A DNA stretch of 64,000 nucleotides from Streptomyces sp. Ag109_O5-1 (lineage in GTDB: Bacteria > Actinomycetota > Actinomycetes > Streptomycetales > Streptomycetaceae). The notes beneath the pieces are model-generated. The model did no database searches. It was not told the origin of the DNA and saw only the letters and a program-made list of their open reading frames with translations. Position 1 is the stretch's first letter. Each line of letters starts with the position of its first letter. Positions 35,154-43,970 of the stretch are shown here, in pieces. The DNA is taken from NCBI RefSeq assembly GCF_003814875.1, contig NZ_RKQF01000001.1, positions 7,502,001 to 7,566,000 on the forward strand. Direction: 5' to 3'. The position numbers and the translations under genes were made by a program.

Positions 35154-36614
35154 ATGAGCGCGCACCGGCGCAGGATCAGCAACAGGAGCAAGGCGATCGG
35201 CGGTCTGGTCGCGGCGGCCGTCGTCGGCGGCGGCGCGATCATGTTCAGCGGCATCGCACAGGCCGCCGGCGTCGGCGCCGTGTACTCGAAGACCAGCGAC
35301 TGGTCGAGCGGCTACAGCGCGCAGTACGTCGTGACGAACAACAGCGATGCGACGGAGAAGAGCTGGACCCTGGAGTTCGACCTGCCGGCCGGCGCGAAGC
35401 TCAGCTCGCTGTGGAACGCCGAGTCGAGCGTCAGCGGTCAGCACGTCACCGTGAAGCCGGCGAAGTGGGACACGGACGGTCTCGCGGTCGGCAAGTCGGT
35501 CACCGTCGGCTTCGTCGTCAACGGCAGCGGGGATCCGACGGGCTGTCGTATCGACAACGCGAGCTGTTCGGCGGGCGGCACGTCGACCCCCACCCCCACC
35601 CCGACCCCCACCCCCACCCCGACCCCGACGCCCACCCCCACCCCCACTCCGACCCCGACGCCCACCCCGTCCCAGAGCACCGGCACGGGCACCGGATCCG
35701 GGTCGGGGTCCGGCACTGCGACCTCCGCCGCCTTCGCCCCGTACGTCGACACCTCCCTCTACCCGGCGTTCGACCTGCTGGCGGCCGCCGACGCGACCGG
35801 TGTGAAGAACTACAACCTCGCCTTCATCACCGACGGCGGCGGCTGTACGCCGAAGTGGGGCGGGGTCTCGGACCTGTCCAGCGACGGCGTGGCCTCCCAG
35901 ATAGGCGCCCTGCGTGCCAAGGGCGGTGACGTCCGGGTCTCCTTCGGCGGCGCCTCCGGCTCCGAGCTCGCCACCACCTGCTCCTCGGCGGACGCGCTGG
36001 CGGCGGCGTACGGCAAGGTCGTGGACGCGTACAACCTGACCAAGGTCGACTTCGACGTGGAGGGCGGCGCGCTGCCCAACACCACGGCGAACACCAACCG
36101 CGCGAAGGCCATCGCCAAGCTCCAGGCGAGCCATCCGAACCTGAACGTCTCCTTCACCCTCCCGGTGATGCCCGACGGACTCACCCAGGACGGCGTCAAC
36201 CTGGTCTCCAACGCCAAGGCCAACGGTGTGAAGATCAGCGCCGTCAACATCATGGCGATGGATTACGGCCCCGCGTTCAGCGGCGACATGGGCACCTACG
36301 CCATCCAGGCCGCCACCGCCACCCAGGCCCAGGTCAAGAGCGTCCTCGGCCTCTCCGACTCCGCCGCCTGGAAGACGGTCGCGGTCACCCCGATGATCGG
36401 CGTCAACGACGTCTCGTCCGAGGTCTTCAAGGTCGACGATGCCGGCCAGCTGGTCGACTTCGCCAAGTCCAAGGGGATCGGCTGGCTGTCGATGTGGTCC
36501 GCCACCCGCGACAAGCAGTGCGCCGGCGGCGCCAAGTCCACCGCGGACGCCACCTGCAGCTCGATCGTCCAGGACAAGAACGCCTTCGCCAACGCCTTCA
36601 AGACGATCGGCTGA
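35154..36614 (+). CDS. Secreted GH18 chitinase with N-terminal CBM2-type module
   Basis: A 486-aa protein. A signal peptide (about 1-38, basic N-terminus, hydrophobic core, GIAQAAG). A beta-rich binding module of the CBM2 type at about 40-140 (YVVTNNSDATEKSWTLEFDLP, W residues). A Thr-Pro linker of about 30 residues (about 143-180). The GH18 barrel (about 195-486) has the catalytic DxDxE in KVDFDVEGG (Glu is the acid), INIMAMDYG and IGWLSMWSATRD. The first Asp of the longer DxxDxDxE motif is replaced. It hydrolyses chitin outside the cell. It lies downstream of a two-component system in the same direction. No DasR site seen nearby. Confidence 0.94.
   Translation: MSAHRRRISNRSKAIGGLVAAAVVGGGAIMFSGIAQAAGVGAVYSKTSDWSSGYSAQYVVTNNSDATEKSWTLEFDLPAGAKLSSLWNAESSVSGQHVTVKPAKWDTDGLAVGKSVTVGFVVNGSGDPTGCRIDNASCSAGGTSTPTPTPTPTPTPTPTPTPTPTPTPTPTPSQSTGTGTGSGSGSGTATSAAFAPYVDTSLYPAFDLLAAADATGVKNYNLAFITDGGGCTPKWGGVSDLSSDGVASQIGALRAKGGDVRVSFGGASGSELATTCSSADALAAAYGKVVDAYNLTKVDFDVEGGALPNTTANTNRAKAIAKLQASHPNLNVSFTLPVMPDGLTQDGVNLVSNAKANGVKISAVNIMAMDYGPAFSGDMGTYAIQAATATQAQVKSVLGLSDSAAWKTVAVTPMIGVNDVSSEVFKVDDAGQLVDFAKSKGIGWLSMWSATRDKQCAGGAKSTADATCSSIVQDKNAFANAFKTIG
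35584..35672 (+). repeat. Thr-Pro-coding simple repeat in the chitinase linker
   Basis: Tandem ACCCCC/ACCCCG hexamers coding (Thr-Pro)n between the binding module and the catalytic domain. Slippage-prone. The reverse strand codes Gly-Val repeats, which are shadows. Confidence 0.9.
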
Positions 36615-36661
36615 CCGCACCGCGGATGCTCCGATGTCACAACCGGCAGGGCTGTCTCGTC

Positions 36662-36692
36662 CCAGGTCCCGGAGACGGACTTCGGGACCTGG
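36662..36692. promoter_or_regulatory. Perfect 10-bp stem-loop abutting the FMN reductase ribosome site
   Basis: CCAGGTCCCG (36662-36671) pairs with CGGGACCTGG (36683-36692) across an 11-base loop. The last GG is part of the GGAGGAGA ribosome site (36691-36698) of the FMN reductase gene. It may be the chitinase terminator, an operator, or an mRNA element that hides the ribosome site. Confidence 0.55.
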
Positions 36693-36705
36693 AGGAGAAG
36701 CGGAC

Positions 36706-37290
36706 ATGACGACCAAGACCGGCATCATCATCGGCAGCACCCGCCCCGGACGCAACGGCGAGAAGGTGGCGCGGTGGGTCCGGGACCTGGCGGCCGAACA
36801 CGCCGCCGGCCGCGCGGACTTCGGCCTCGTCGACCTGAAGGACTTCGCGCTGCCCCTGCTCGACGAGCCCGTGCCCGCGCTGCGGACACCGGGCGGGCGG
36901 CCGCACACCCGGCGCTTTGCCGAGCGGATCGGCGCGTGCGACGCCTTCATAGTCGTCACCCCCGAGTACAACACCGCCCCGCCCGCGTCCCTGACCAACG
37001 CCATCGACTACCTCTACGAGGAGTGGGGCGGCAAACCGGTCGGTTACGTCGGCTACGGCGTCTTCGGCGCGGTCATGGCCGTACAGAAGCTGCGCGCGCA
37101 GGCGGGAGTGCTGCGGATGGCGGACATCGGGCCGCAGGTGGCGCTGTCGCTGCGCGAGGACTTCGTGGCCTTCACCGACTTCCGGCCGCGGGAGTCGCAG
37201 GCGGCGGAGGTGCACGGGCTGGTCGACGAACTGCTGGCCTGGGCACGGGCCCTCGGGCCGCTGCGCGCGACCGCCGGGGCCGCCGCCTGA
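36706..37290 (+). CDS. NADPH-dependent FMN reductase family protein
   Basis: A 194-aa flavodoxin-like protein. GIIIGSTRPGRNGEKVARWV binds the FMN phosphate; FIVVTPEYNTAPPASLTNAIDYLYEEWGGKPVGYVGYGVFGA is the diagnostic PEYN and following segment of the chromate/quinone/azo reductase-type family. It reduces FMN or quinones with NADPH in the cytosol. The start ATG 36706 is preceded by GGAGGAGA. A stem-loop next to that site may control translation. Confidence 0.92.
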   Translation: MTTKTGIIIGSTRPGRNGEKVARWVRDLAAEHAAGRADFGLVDLKDFALPLLDEPVPALRTPGGRPHTRRFAERIGACDAFIVVTPEYNTAPPASLTNAIDYLYEEWGGKPVGYVGYGVFGAVMAVQKLRAQAGVLRMADIGPQVALSLREDFVAFTDFRPRESQAAEVHGLVDELLAWARALGPLRATAGAAA

Positions 37291-37369
37291 ACGGGACGCA
37301 TGAGGCCCGCACGCACGGACACGGCGTACGCGGCACCCGTCGCGTACGCCGCCCTCGTTCCCTGTGTGC

Positions 37370-38059
37370 TCAGAAGAACCCCGGCCCCCCGAAGCCCCCG
37401 AACCCGCCGGGTCCGCCCGGGCCGCCGGGGCCGCCCATCGGCGGGCCGTGGTGGTGGAAGCCGTCGAACAGGGCGTCCGCCAGCAGCATGCCGCCGACGC
37501 CCGCCGCGCCCGCGACCAGGGCCGTCTGCCACCACGGCGTGCTGTACCAGCCGCCGGGGAGGGTACGGCCGCCGACCGTACCGCCCGGGTAGTAGTACGG
37601 CGTTCCGGCGCCGGGGTGGTCCGAGGACGTGTACGTCTGCCCGCACACCGTCACCTGCTGGCCCGCCGTGGCGGTGCCCGCCGGCGGCAGGGCCGGACCG
37701 GGGTCCAGGCCCAGGGCGGTGCGGGCCGCCCGTACGTAGTGCAGGCCCTCCACCGCGGTCTGGGTCACCAGCGCGTACTGCGCCGGCGTGTACGCCGTCG
37801 CCAGCTGGGCCTGTGCCGCGCGGTGCCGTTCCGCCGCGTCCGCCAGCGCCTGGCGGGCCGCCCGGTCGTCGCCCCCGTCCAGAGTCGCGATGCCGCCGCC
37901 GAGCCGGTCCACCCAGCGGGTGGCCTCCGCCCCGGCGTCGGCGGTGAGGTCCTGCCGCGTCAACCGCCCGGCGCCGCCCGCCTGCTGCTGCCGTCGCGTG
38001 ACGAGTGCCACCACCCCGCCGATGACCAGCGCCAGCATCACCAGCGCGATGAATCCCAT
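37370..38059 (-). CDS. Membrane protein with Gly-rich C-terminus, 229 aa
   Basis: The N-terminal helix (MGFIALVMLALVIGGVVALVT) and a second hydrophobic segment near 180-196 (ALVAGAAGVGGMLLADALF) suggest a small integral membrane protein. In between is a helical, alanine-rich domain (about 40-120) with LDGGDDRAARQALADAAERHRAAQAQL. The C-terminus is HHHGPPMGGPGGPGG-type glycine repeats. The family is not recognised. Single gene. Confidence 0.75.
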   Translation of the reverse strand: MGFIALVMLALVIGGVVALVTRRQQQAGGAGRLTRQDLTADAGAEATRWVDRLGGGIATLDGGDDRAARQALADAAERHRAAQAQLATAYTPAQYALVTQTAVEGLHYVRAARTALGLDPGPALPPAGTATAGQQVTVCGQTYTSSDHPGAGTPYYYPGGTVGGRTLPGGWYSTPWWQTALVAGAAGVGGMLLADALFDGFHHHGPPMGGPGGPGGPGGFGGFGGPGFF

Positions 38060-38235
38060 GACGTCCTCCGGTGTCCACGAGGTTCGATCACCTCGTACAT
38101 CCCATGAGACGCCCCGGAGTTGAGAGGCCGCTGATCGTTGTCTGAGCGGTTTCTGTGAAACAGGAGGGGGCGCGGAACCCCCCGGAACCGCGCCCCCGGT
38201 CTACCGCGCCCCCGGTCTCAGGCCGCCCCCGGGTC

Positions 38236-39666
38236 TCAGGCCGCCGCCGGCCGTGCCGCCGGGAGCGTTCCCGTGCGGGCCGCCTCCGCGTACCAGCGCG
38301 CGCTCGACTTCGGGGTACGGGCGAGGGTCGCGTAGTCGACGTACACCGCCCCGAACCGCTTGCCGTAGCCGTACGCCCACTCGAAGTTGTCCATCAGTGA
38401 CCACAGGTAGTAGCCACGGACGTCCGCGCCGTCGGCGATCGCGCGGCGCACCGCCGAGAGGTGGCCGTGCAGGTAGGCGATGCGCTCCGGGTCGTGGACG
38501 TTGCCGTCCGGGTCCGGCTTGTCGTCGTAGGCCGCGCCGTTCTCGGTGATGTAGAGCGGCAGCCCCGGGGCCTCCCGCGAGTAGCGCATGATCAGCTCGT
38601 GCAGGCCCGTCGGGTCGATCGACCAGCCCATCTCCGTGCGCTCGCCCGGCGTCTGGTGGAAGGCGACGTCGTCGGCGCCCGGCCAGGGCGAGTGGGCGCT
38701 GGCGCCGTGGCCGTCCGCACGCGGACCGCTCGCCGTGCCGGACGCCGACGACACGAGTGCGGGCGTGTAGTAGTTCAGCCCGAGGGCGTCCAGCGGCTGT
38801 TGGATCGCGGCCAGGTCGCCGTCCAGGACGTACGACCAGTCCGTCAGCGACGCCGTCGCCGCGAACAGCGACTTGGGGTACGCGCCGTGCAGGATCGGGC
38901 CGTGGAACACCCCGTTGGCCAGGTCGTCGATGGTGCGGACCGCCACCAGGTCCGCCGGGTCCTGCGAAAGCGGCCGTACGACCGCGGAGTTGAGGCTGAT
39001 CGCGATCTGGTTGCGGGCCGGCATCACCGAGCGCAGCGCCGAAGTGCCCAGTCCGTGTGCCAGGTTGAGGTGGTGCGCGGCGCGCAGGGCGGCCGCCGGA
39101 TCGGTCCGGCCGGGGGCGTGCACCCCGGAGCCGTAGCCCAGGAAGGCGCTGCACCAGGGCTCGTTGAGGGTGATCCAGTGCTCGACCCGGTCGCCGAGCG
39201 CCTCGCCGACGATCTGCGCGTACTCGGCGAACCGGTACGCCGTGTCCCGCTCCGGCCAGCCCCCCGCGTCCTCCAGCTCCTGCGGCAGATCCCAGTGGTA
39301 GAGCGTGACCGCGGGCTTGATGCCCTTCGCCAGCAGCTCGTCCACAAGACGGCGGTAGAAGTCCAGGCCCACCTGGACGGCGGGGCCCCGGCCGGTCGGC
39401 TGGACGCGCGACCAGGAGACCGAGAACCGGTAGGCGTTCAGGCCGAGGTCCGCCATCATCGCCACGTCGTCGCGGTAGCGGTGGTAATGGTCGACAGCGA
39501 TGTCACCGGTCTCGCCGCCGGCGGTCCTGCCCGGCGTATGGCTGAAGGTGTCCCAGATCGAGGGTGTGCGGCCGCCCTCCCGCACCGCCCCCTCGATCTG
39601 GTACGCGGAGGTCGCGGCGCCCCAGAGGAAGGCGGGAGGAAAGGCCTCGGTCGGCGAATCGGGCAT
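38236..39666 (-). CDS. GH1 beta-glucosidase, first of two in the regulon
   Basis: A 476-aa cytosolic enzyme. Acid/base Glu in HWITLNEPWCSAF and nucleophile Glu in LYITENGAAYDD (both family-1 motifs present); PPAFLWGAATSAYQIEGAVREGG opens the barrel and GYYLWSLMDNFEW the end. Splits cellobiose or aryl-beta-glucosides. Start ATG 39666, read from a promoter carrying two CebR-type operators; the nearer one overlaps the Shine-Dalgarno (GGGAG) and touches the ATG. Transcribed away from the importer genes. About 55-60% of aligned blocks look the same as the second GH1 gene by eye. Confidence 0.95.
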   Translation of the reverse strand: MPDSPTEAFPPAFLWGAATSAYQIEGAVREGGRTPSIWDTFSHTPGRTAGGETGDIAVDHYHRYRDDVAMMADLGLNAYRFSVSWSRVQPTGRGPAVQVGLDFYRRLVDELLAKGIKPAVTLYHWDLPQELEDAGGWPERDTAYRFAEYAQIVGEALGDRVEHWITLNEPWCSAFLGYGSGVHAPGRTDPAAALRAAHHLNLAHGLGTSALRSVMPARNQIAISLNSAVVRPLSQDPADLVAVRTIDDLANGVFHGPILHGAYPKSLFAATASLTDWSYVLDGDLAAIQQPLDALGLNYYTPALVSSASGTASGPRADGHGASAHSPWPGADDVAFHQTPGERTEMGWSIDPTGLHELIMRYSREAPGLPLYITENGAAYDDKPDPDGNVHDPERIAYLHGHLSAVRRAIADGADVRGYYLWSLMDNFEWAYGYGKRFGAVYVDYATLARTPKSSARWYAEAARTGTLPAARPAAA

Positions 39667-39679
39667 GGAAGCGCTCCCA
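39666..39679. promoter_or_regulatory. CebR-type operator overlapping the GH1 ribosome site
   Basis: TGGAAGCGCTCCCA, 13 of 14 bases matching TGGGAGCGCTCCCA. On the reverse strand, its GGGAG serves as the ribosome site for the gene starting at 39666, and the box's last base is the A of the ATG. A bound repressor would block both transcription elongation and the start region. Confidence 0.85.
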
Positions 39680-39703
39680 TGGTCGGCTTGGCGCCATTAT
39701 GCA

Positions 39704-39717
39704 TGGGAGCGCTCCCA
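39704..39717. promoter_or_regulatory. Perfect CebR-type operator
   Basis: TGGGAGCGCTCCCA exactly matches the operator described for CebR/CelR-type LacI repressors of cellulose-use genes; extended it is an 18-bp palindrome (39702-39719). It is 38 bp from the first box, near 3.6 helical turns. It probably overlaps the GH1 promoter. Confidence 0.93.
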
Positions 39718-39731
39718 TGGCAAAGGGGGGA

Positions 39732-40023
39732 CGCGGGGCCCCGCGGACGCGTCAAGAGGCGCGGGGTGTCCGGTTGGGAGGCGCTCCGGAAAGCTCATCG
39801 TTCACCTCTCGGCGTCCCCGGCGAGCGTGCCGCGTCCTGGTCCCGGAAACCCCGAGCGTGTCGCGGTGCGCGGCGCAACTCCCGGGGCGTCAACCGCCGT
39901 CGCGCCTGTGACCTGCGTGATTCCTGGATGAGGCGGGCTGATGTCGGGCCGGTGAAACCCCCCGGTGCGACACATTCCCGTGACGTCCGGAACACGCTTA
40001 GGCAACAACGCCGTTTTCAAGTC
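39732..40023. other. Regulatory gap between GH1 and importer genes
   Basis: Between the divergent GH1 and binding-protein genes. No gene with acceptable codon use or ribosome site. Apart from the operators and the TTGACA promoter listed separately, nothing clear is seen. Confidence 0.5.
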
Positions 40024-40052
40024 TTGACAGTCGGCCCGGCAGGAACCAGTCT
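40024..40052 (+). promoter_or_regulatory. Candidate promoter of the importer operon
   Basis: A consensus -35 TTGACA (40024-40029) followed after 17 bases by CAGTCT (40047-40052), a weak -10. The CebR-type box at 40067-40080 sits just downstream, as in a repressible sigma-70-like promoter. Confidence 0.5.
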
Positions 40053-40066
40053 TCCGGCATGCCGCG

Positions 40067-40080
40067 TGGGAGCGGTTCCA
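40067..40080. promoter_or_regulatory. CebR-type operator upstream of the binding-protein gene
   Basis: TGGGAGCGGTTCCA matches TGGGAGCGCTCCCA in 12 of 14 bases and keeps the palindrome ends. It is 212 bases before the start codon, close to the TTGACA promoter. Confidence 0.8.
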
Positions 40081-40291
40081 CGGTTAGCCGGGGAATCTCT
40101 CCCGGGTGGCCCGAACCACCCCATGGCCTTTCCCTCTGTCGTCACCGCACCTAGTTGACCAGCACCTTTTCACCGCACGTCGAGTGCTGTGGGCCGGCCG
40201 CTGCTCGCACCGAGAGGGCAGGTCCGGATCGCCGGTCCCCGGCGGTCTGTTTCCTGAGATCCCGTTCCCCACTGGAACAAGGAGTAGTGGA

Positions 40292-41608
40292 ATGCGCATC
40301 ACCCGTACCGGTCGTCGCGGCCGCAGAGCGGCGGCCCTGACCACAACGGTCCTGACCGCCTCGGCGCTGCTGCTGACCGGTTGCAGCAGCGACAGCGGCT
40401 CGGACGCCTCGGACTCCAACGGGAACATCACTCTCACGGTGGCGGACTTCGGGCAGTTCGGCTACAAGGAGGCCGACCTGTTCGCGAAGTACCACAAGCT
40501 GCACCCGAAGATCACGGTGAAGGAAGAGACCACCGCCAACGAGCAGGACTACTACCCCAAGCTCCTTCAGCAGCTGAACACGGGCAGTGGCCTGGCGGAC
40601 GTCACCGGCATCGAGGTGGGCCGCATCAAGGAGGTCGTCGACACCCAGGCGGCCAAGTTCACCGACCTGAGCAAGACGATCAACGTGAGCGACTGGGTCT
40701 CCTGGAAGGAGAAGCAGGCCACCGCCTCGGACGGCACGGTCATCGGCGCCGGCACCGACATCGGCCCGATGTCCCTGTGCTACCGCAAGGACCTCTTCCA
40801 GCAGGCGGGTCTGCCCAGCGACCGCGACGCCGTCGCCAAGGCCGTCGCCGGCGGCTGGGAGGACTACCTCAAGCTCGGCGAGCAGTACAAGAAGAAGGCC
40901 CCGTCGGGCACCTACTTCATGGACTCCGCGAGCGCCATGTACAACGCGGTCGTCAGCTCCTCCGCGCAGCAGTACTACGACGCCTCCGGCAAGCCGATCT
41001 ACAAGGACAGCCCCTCCGTGCAGCAGGGCTGGAACCTGGCCGCCGAGGCCGCCTCGAAGAAGCTGACCCATGGACTGGCGCAGTTCACCGACGCCTGGAC
41101 GGCGGCGCTGCGCAAGGGCAGCGTGGCGACCGTGGCCTGCCCCGCCTGGATGGCCGGTCAGATTTCCACCAACTCCGGTGACGCCTTCAAGGGCAAGTGG
41201 GACATAGCCAAGGCCCCCGGCTCGACCGCGGCCAACTGGGGCGGCTCCTTCCTCGCCGTGCCCAAGAGTGGCAAGCACGCCAAGGAGGCCGCCGAGCTCG
41301 TCAAGTGGCTGACCGCTCCGGAGCAGCAGGCCGAGGTCTTCAAGGCGATCGGCGTCTTCCCGTCGAACAAGGGCGCCTATGACCTGCCCGGCGTGAAGAA
41401 CGCGACGCTCCCGTACTTCAACAACGCGCCGATCGGCCAGATCTACGCCGACGAGGCCAAGACCATCCCCGAGGCGGTGCTCGGCCCGAAGGACGCGACG
41501 ATCAAGGACACCATCTCCACGCAGATCAACAACATGGAACAGCGGGGCACCAAGCCCGCCGACGCGTGGAAGGCCGCGACCGAGGCGATCGACAAGGTGA
41601 TCGGCTGA
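40292..41608 (+). CDS. cebE: Cellobiose/beta-oligoglucoside-binding lipoprotein of an ABC importer
   Basis: A 438-aa family-1 solute-binding protein. Signal with lipobox LLLTGC, cysteine near residue 32, so it is a membrane-anchored lipoprotein. Core segments ITLTVADFGQFGYKEADLFAKYHK, GLADVTGIEVGRIKEVV, GPMSLCYRKDLFQQAGLP and AANWGGSFLAVPKSGKHAKEA match sugar-binding proteins that deliver cellobiose and cello-oligosaccharides in Streptomyces. Start ATG 40292 with AAGGAG. First gene of binding protein, two permeases and a glucosidase. No ATPase in the cluster, which fits sharing of MsiK. The symbol rests on context and the CebR boxes; a paralogous cluster is possible. Confidence 0.85.
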   Translation: MRITRTGRRGRRAAALTTTVLTASALLLTGCSSDSGSDASDSNGNITLTVADFGQFGYKEADLFAKYHKLHPKITVKEETTANEQDYYPKLLQQLNTGSGLADVTGIEVGRIKEVVDTQAAKFTDLSKTINVSDWVSWKEKQATASDGTVIGAGTDIGPMSLCYRKDLFQQAGLPSDRDAVAKAVAGGWEDYLKLGEQYKKKAPSGTYFMDSASAMYNAVVSSSAQQYYDASGKPIYKDSPSVQQGWNLAAEAASKKLTHGLAQFTDAWTAALRKGSVATVACPAWMAGQISTNSGDAFKGKWDIAKAPGSTAANWGGSFLAVPKSGKHAKEAAELVKWLTAPEQQAEVFKAIGVFPSNKGAYDLPGVKNATLPYFNNAPIGQIYADEAKTIPEAVLGPKDATIKDTISTQINNMEQRGTKPADAWKAATEAIDKVIG

Positions 41609-41614
41609 CGCCCC

Positions 41615-41649
41615 GCGGTGCGGGCGGCCCCGCCGGCCACCCGCACCGC
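41615..41649 (+). terminator. Stem-loop after the binding-protein gene (attenuator/stabiliser)
   Basis: GCGGTGCGGG(C)GGCC (41615-41629) pairs with GGCC(A)CCCGCACCGC (41635-41649): about 14 paired bases with one C-A mismatch. Seven bases after the stop codon and 170 before the permease start, where such structures usually raise binding-protein mRNA over permease mRNA. Confidence 0.7.
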
Positions 41650-41822
41650 GCGCCGTGCCGTACGAGGTTCCGGTGCCCGGCGCGTGGGTAGGGCGCGCCG
41701 GTCACCGGCGCGCCGCGTCCCCCGGCCGGGTCCGGTGCGGTGGGAGACCCCGACGTCGCTGTCCGGCCCCGCCCTGTCCGCCCCTGTCCCCCGGCCGAAT
41801 CCCCCCAGGAAGGAAATCCCCC

Positions 41823-42815
41823 GTGGCAACGACGACACCCACACGGGGTGCCCCCACCCCGCCCGCCGGCGGCTCCGGTGCCGTGCCGAACGGACGCGGT
41901 ACCTGGCGCAGCCGGCTGTGGCGCCTCGACGACCTCGCGTCCCCGTACGCGTACATCGCTCCGTTCTTCCTCGTCTTCGGTGCCTTCGGGCTCTACCCGC
42001 TCCTCTACACGGGCTGGATCGCGCTGCACCGGGTGGAGATGACGAGCCTCAGCACCTCGGAGTGGGTCGGCTTCGACAACTTCACCAAGATCCTCCAGGA
42101 CTCGGAGTTCTGGACGGCCGTCACGAACACCTTCCTGATCGGCGTCATCTCGACCGTCCCGCAGTTGCTCGTGGCCCTCGGCCTCGCCCACCTGCTCAAC
42201 TACAAGCTGCGCGCCAGCACGTTCTGGCGGACGGTCGTCCTCACCCCGTACGCCACCTCGGTGGCGACCGCGGCCCTGGTCTTCGCCCTGGTGTTCCGGG
42301 CCGACGGCGGCATCCTCAACTGGGTGCTGCACTTCGTCGGGATCGGCAACACCGACTGGGGCAACGGCGAGTGGACCTCCAAGATCGCCATCTCGGTGAT
42401 CGTGATCTGGCGCTGGACCGGCTACAACGCGCTGATCTACCTGGCGGCCATGCAGGCCGTCCCGACCGACCTGTACGAAGCCGCCTCCATCGACGGTGCG
42501 ACGCGCTGGCAGCAGTTCCGCAAGGTGACCATTCCCTCGCTGCGGCCGACGATCCTGTTCACCATCGTCATCTCGACGATCGGCTCCATGCAGCTGTTCG
42601 GTGAGCCGCTGCTGCTCCAGGGCGGCACGCTCGGCTCCACCGGCGGCAACGAGCACCAGTACGAAACCCTCAGCATCTACCTCTACAACTACGGCTGGAA
42701 GCTGGGGCATCTCGGTCCGGCCGCGGCGGTGGCCTGGGCCATGCTCGCCCTGCTGCTGCTCATCGCCCTGATCAACCTGATCGTCGGCCGGTTCCTGCGC
42801 AAGAGCGCGGCCTGA
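41823..42815 (+). CDS. cebF: Sugar ABC transporter permease 1 (CebF-like)
   Basis: A 330-aa inner-membrane subunit from GTG 41823 (AGGAAGGA just upstream); the longer upstream frame has no ribosome site. Six hydrophobic segments. YAYIAPFFLVFGAFGLYPLLYTGWIALH opens the family, and the EAA loop is YEAASIDGATRWQQFRKVTIPSLRPT (about 215-240). Pairs with the next permease to form the import channel for cellobiose-type sugars. Confidence 0.88.
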   Translation: MATTTPTRGAPTPPAGGSGAVPNGRGTWRSRLWRLDDLASPYAYIAPFFLVFGAFGLYPLLYTGWIALHRVEMTSLSTSEWVGFDNFTKILQDSEFWTAVTNTFLIGVISTVPQLLVALGLAHLLNYKLRASTFWRTVVLTPYATSVATAALVFALVFRADGGILNWVLHFVGIGNTDWGNGEWTSKIAISVIVIWRWTGYNALIYLAAMQAVPTDLYEAASIDGATRWQQFRKVTIPSLRPTILFTIVISTIGSMQLFGEPLLLQGGTLGSTGGNEHQYETLSIYLYNYGWKLGHLGPAAAVAWAMLALLLLIALINLIVGRFLRKSAA

Positions 42816-42829
42816 CGGGAGCGACATCG

Positions 42830-43750
42830 ATGACCACGACCAGCCCCACCAACACCGCGCCGGGCCTCGACCCGGTGCCGCCGGTCGCCTCCCCGGCCAG
42901 GAACCGCGTCCGTCTCAAGCTCGGCGCCGGGCAGCAGCTCAAGGGCGGCCCCCTCACCTACCTCGCCCTGGTCGTCGTCGGCCTGGGCTCGATCTTCCCG
43001 CTGTACTGGACGCTGGTGGCCGCCTCGCACGACCAGCAGCGGGTCCTCGACAGCCCCCCGCCGCTGCTGCCGGGCGGCAGGCTGTGGAGCAACCTCCAGA
43101 CCGCCTGGGACCAGGCCCATCTGGGCAAGGCCATCGTCAACAGCGTGATCGTGTCGGGCTGCATCACCGCGGCCACCCTGTTCTTCTGCACCCTGGCCGG
43201 CTACGCCTTCGCCAAGATGCGGTTCCGCGGCCGGGGCGCCCTGATGACCGCCGTCATCGCCACCCTGACGATCCCGCCTCAGCTCAGCGTGGTCCCGCTG
43301 TTCATGATGATGGCGGACATCGGCTGGGGCGGAAAGCTGGAGTCGGTGATCTTCCCGACCCTGGTCGGCGCCTTCGGTGTGTTCTTCATGCGCCAGTACC
43401 TGCTGGAGGCCCTGCCCTACGAACTCATCGAGGCGGCCAAGGTGGACGGTGCGACCAACATCCGCATCGTGTGGAACGTGGTCCTGCCCGCGGCCCGGCC
43501 GGCGATGATGGTGCTCGGCATGCTCACCTTCGTCCAGGCCTGGAACGACTTCTTCTGGCCCTTCCTCGCCCTGAGCCAGGACAACCCCACCCTCCAGGTG
43601 GCGCTCGGACAGCTGAGCGCCTCCTACACCCCCGACCAGAGCATCGTCATGGCCGGCGCGCTGATCAGCACCCTGCCGCTGCTGCTCGTCTTCGTGGTCT
43701 TCGGCAAGCAGATCGTCGGAGGCATCATGGCGGGCGCCGTCAAGGGCTGA
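42830..43750 (+). CDS. cebG: Sugar ABC transporter permease 2 (CebG-like)
   Basis: A 306-aa partner permease, 14 bases after the first. Hydrophobic segments and the coupling loop IEAAKVDGATNIRIVWNVVLPAARPA are plain; QAWNDFFWPFLAL is the conserved WN-FxWP element of this family. Together with CebF and an outside ATPase (probably MsiK, not in this window), it imports the sugar bound by the lipoprotein. Confidence 0.9.
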   Translation: MTTTSPTNTAPGLDPVPPVASPARNRVRLKLGAGQQLKGGPLTYLALVVVGLGSIFPLYWTLVAASHDQQRVLDSPPPLLPGGRLWSNLQTAWDQAHLGKAIVNSVIVSGCITAATLFFCTLAGYAFAKMRFRGRGALMTAVIATLTIPPQLSVVPLFMMMADIGWGGKLESVIFPTLVGAFGVFFMRQYLLEALPYELIEAAKVDGATNIRIVWNVVLPAARPAMMVLGMLTFVQAWNDFFWPFLALSQDNPTLQVALGQLSASYTPDQSIVMAGALISTLPLLLVFVVFGKQIVGGIMAGAVKG

Positions 43751-43970
43751 CACCGGGCGGGCCGTCCAACCCGTTTCCGGCGGTCCGCCCCACCGCGTTC
43801 CGGCGGTCCGCCCCCGGGCTTCGCGGCGTCCCGCACAGTCCGCCGTCCCGTACGGGTCCGCCCCAGGTGCGGGCCCGTACCCGGCCGGTGCCAGCCTGCG
43901 CCCCTCCGCGGCAGGACCGTGTCCGACCCCCCTCTCCGCTTCTCCTCTTCCCCCCTTCTCCACGCCACTT

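Noticed and set aside
35584..35672. CACCCC-rich repeats as a regulatory repeat or CRISPR
   Set aside because: They are in frame and encode the Thr-Pro linker of the chitinase.
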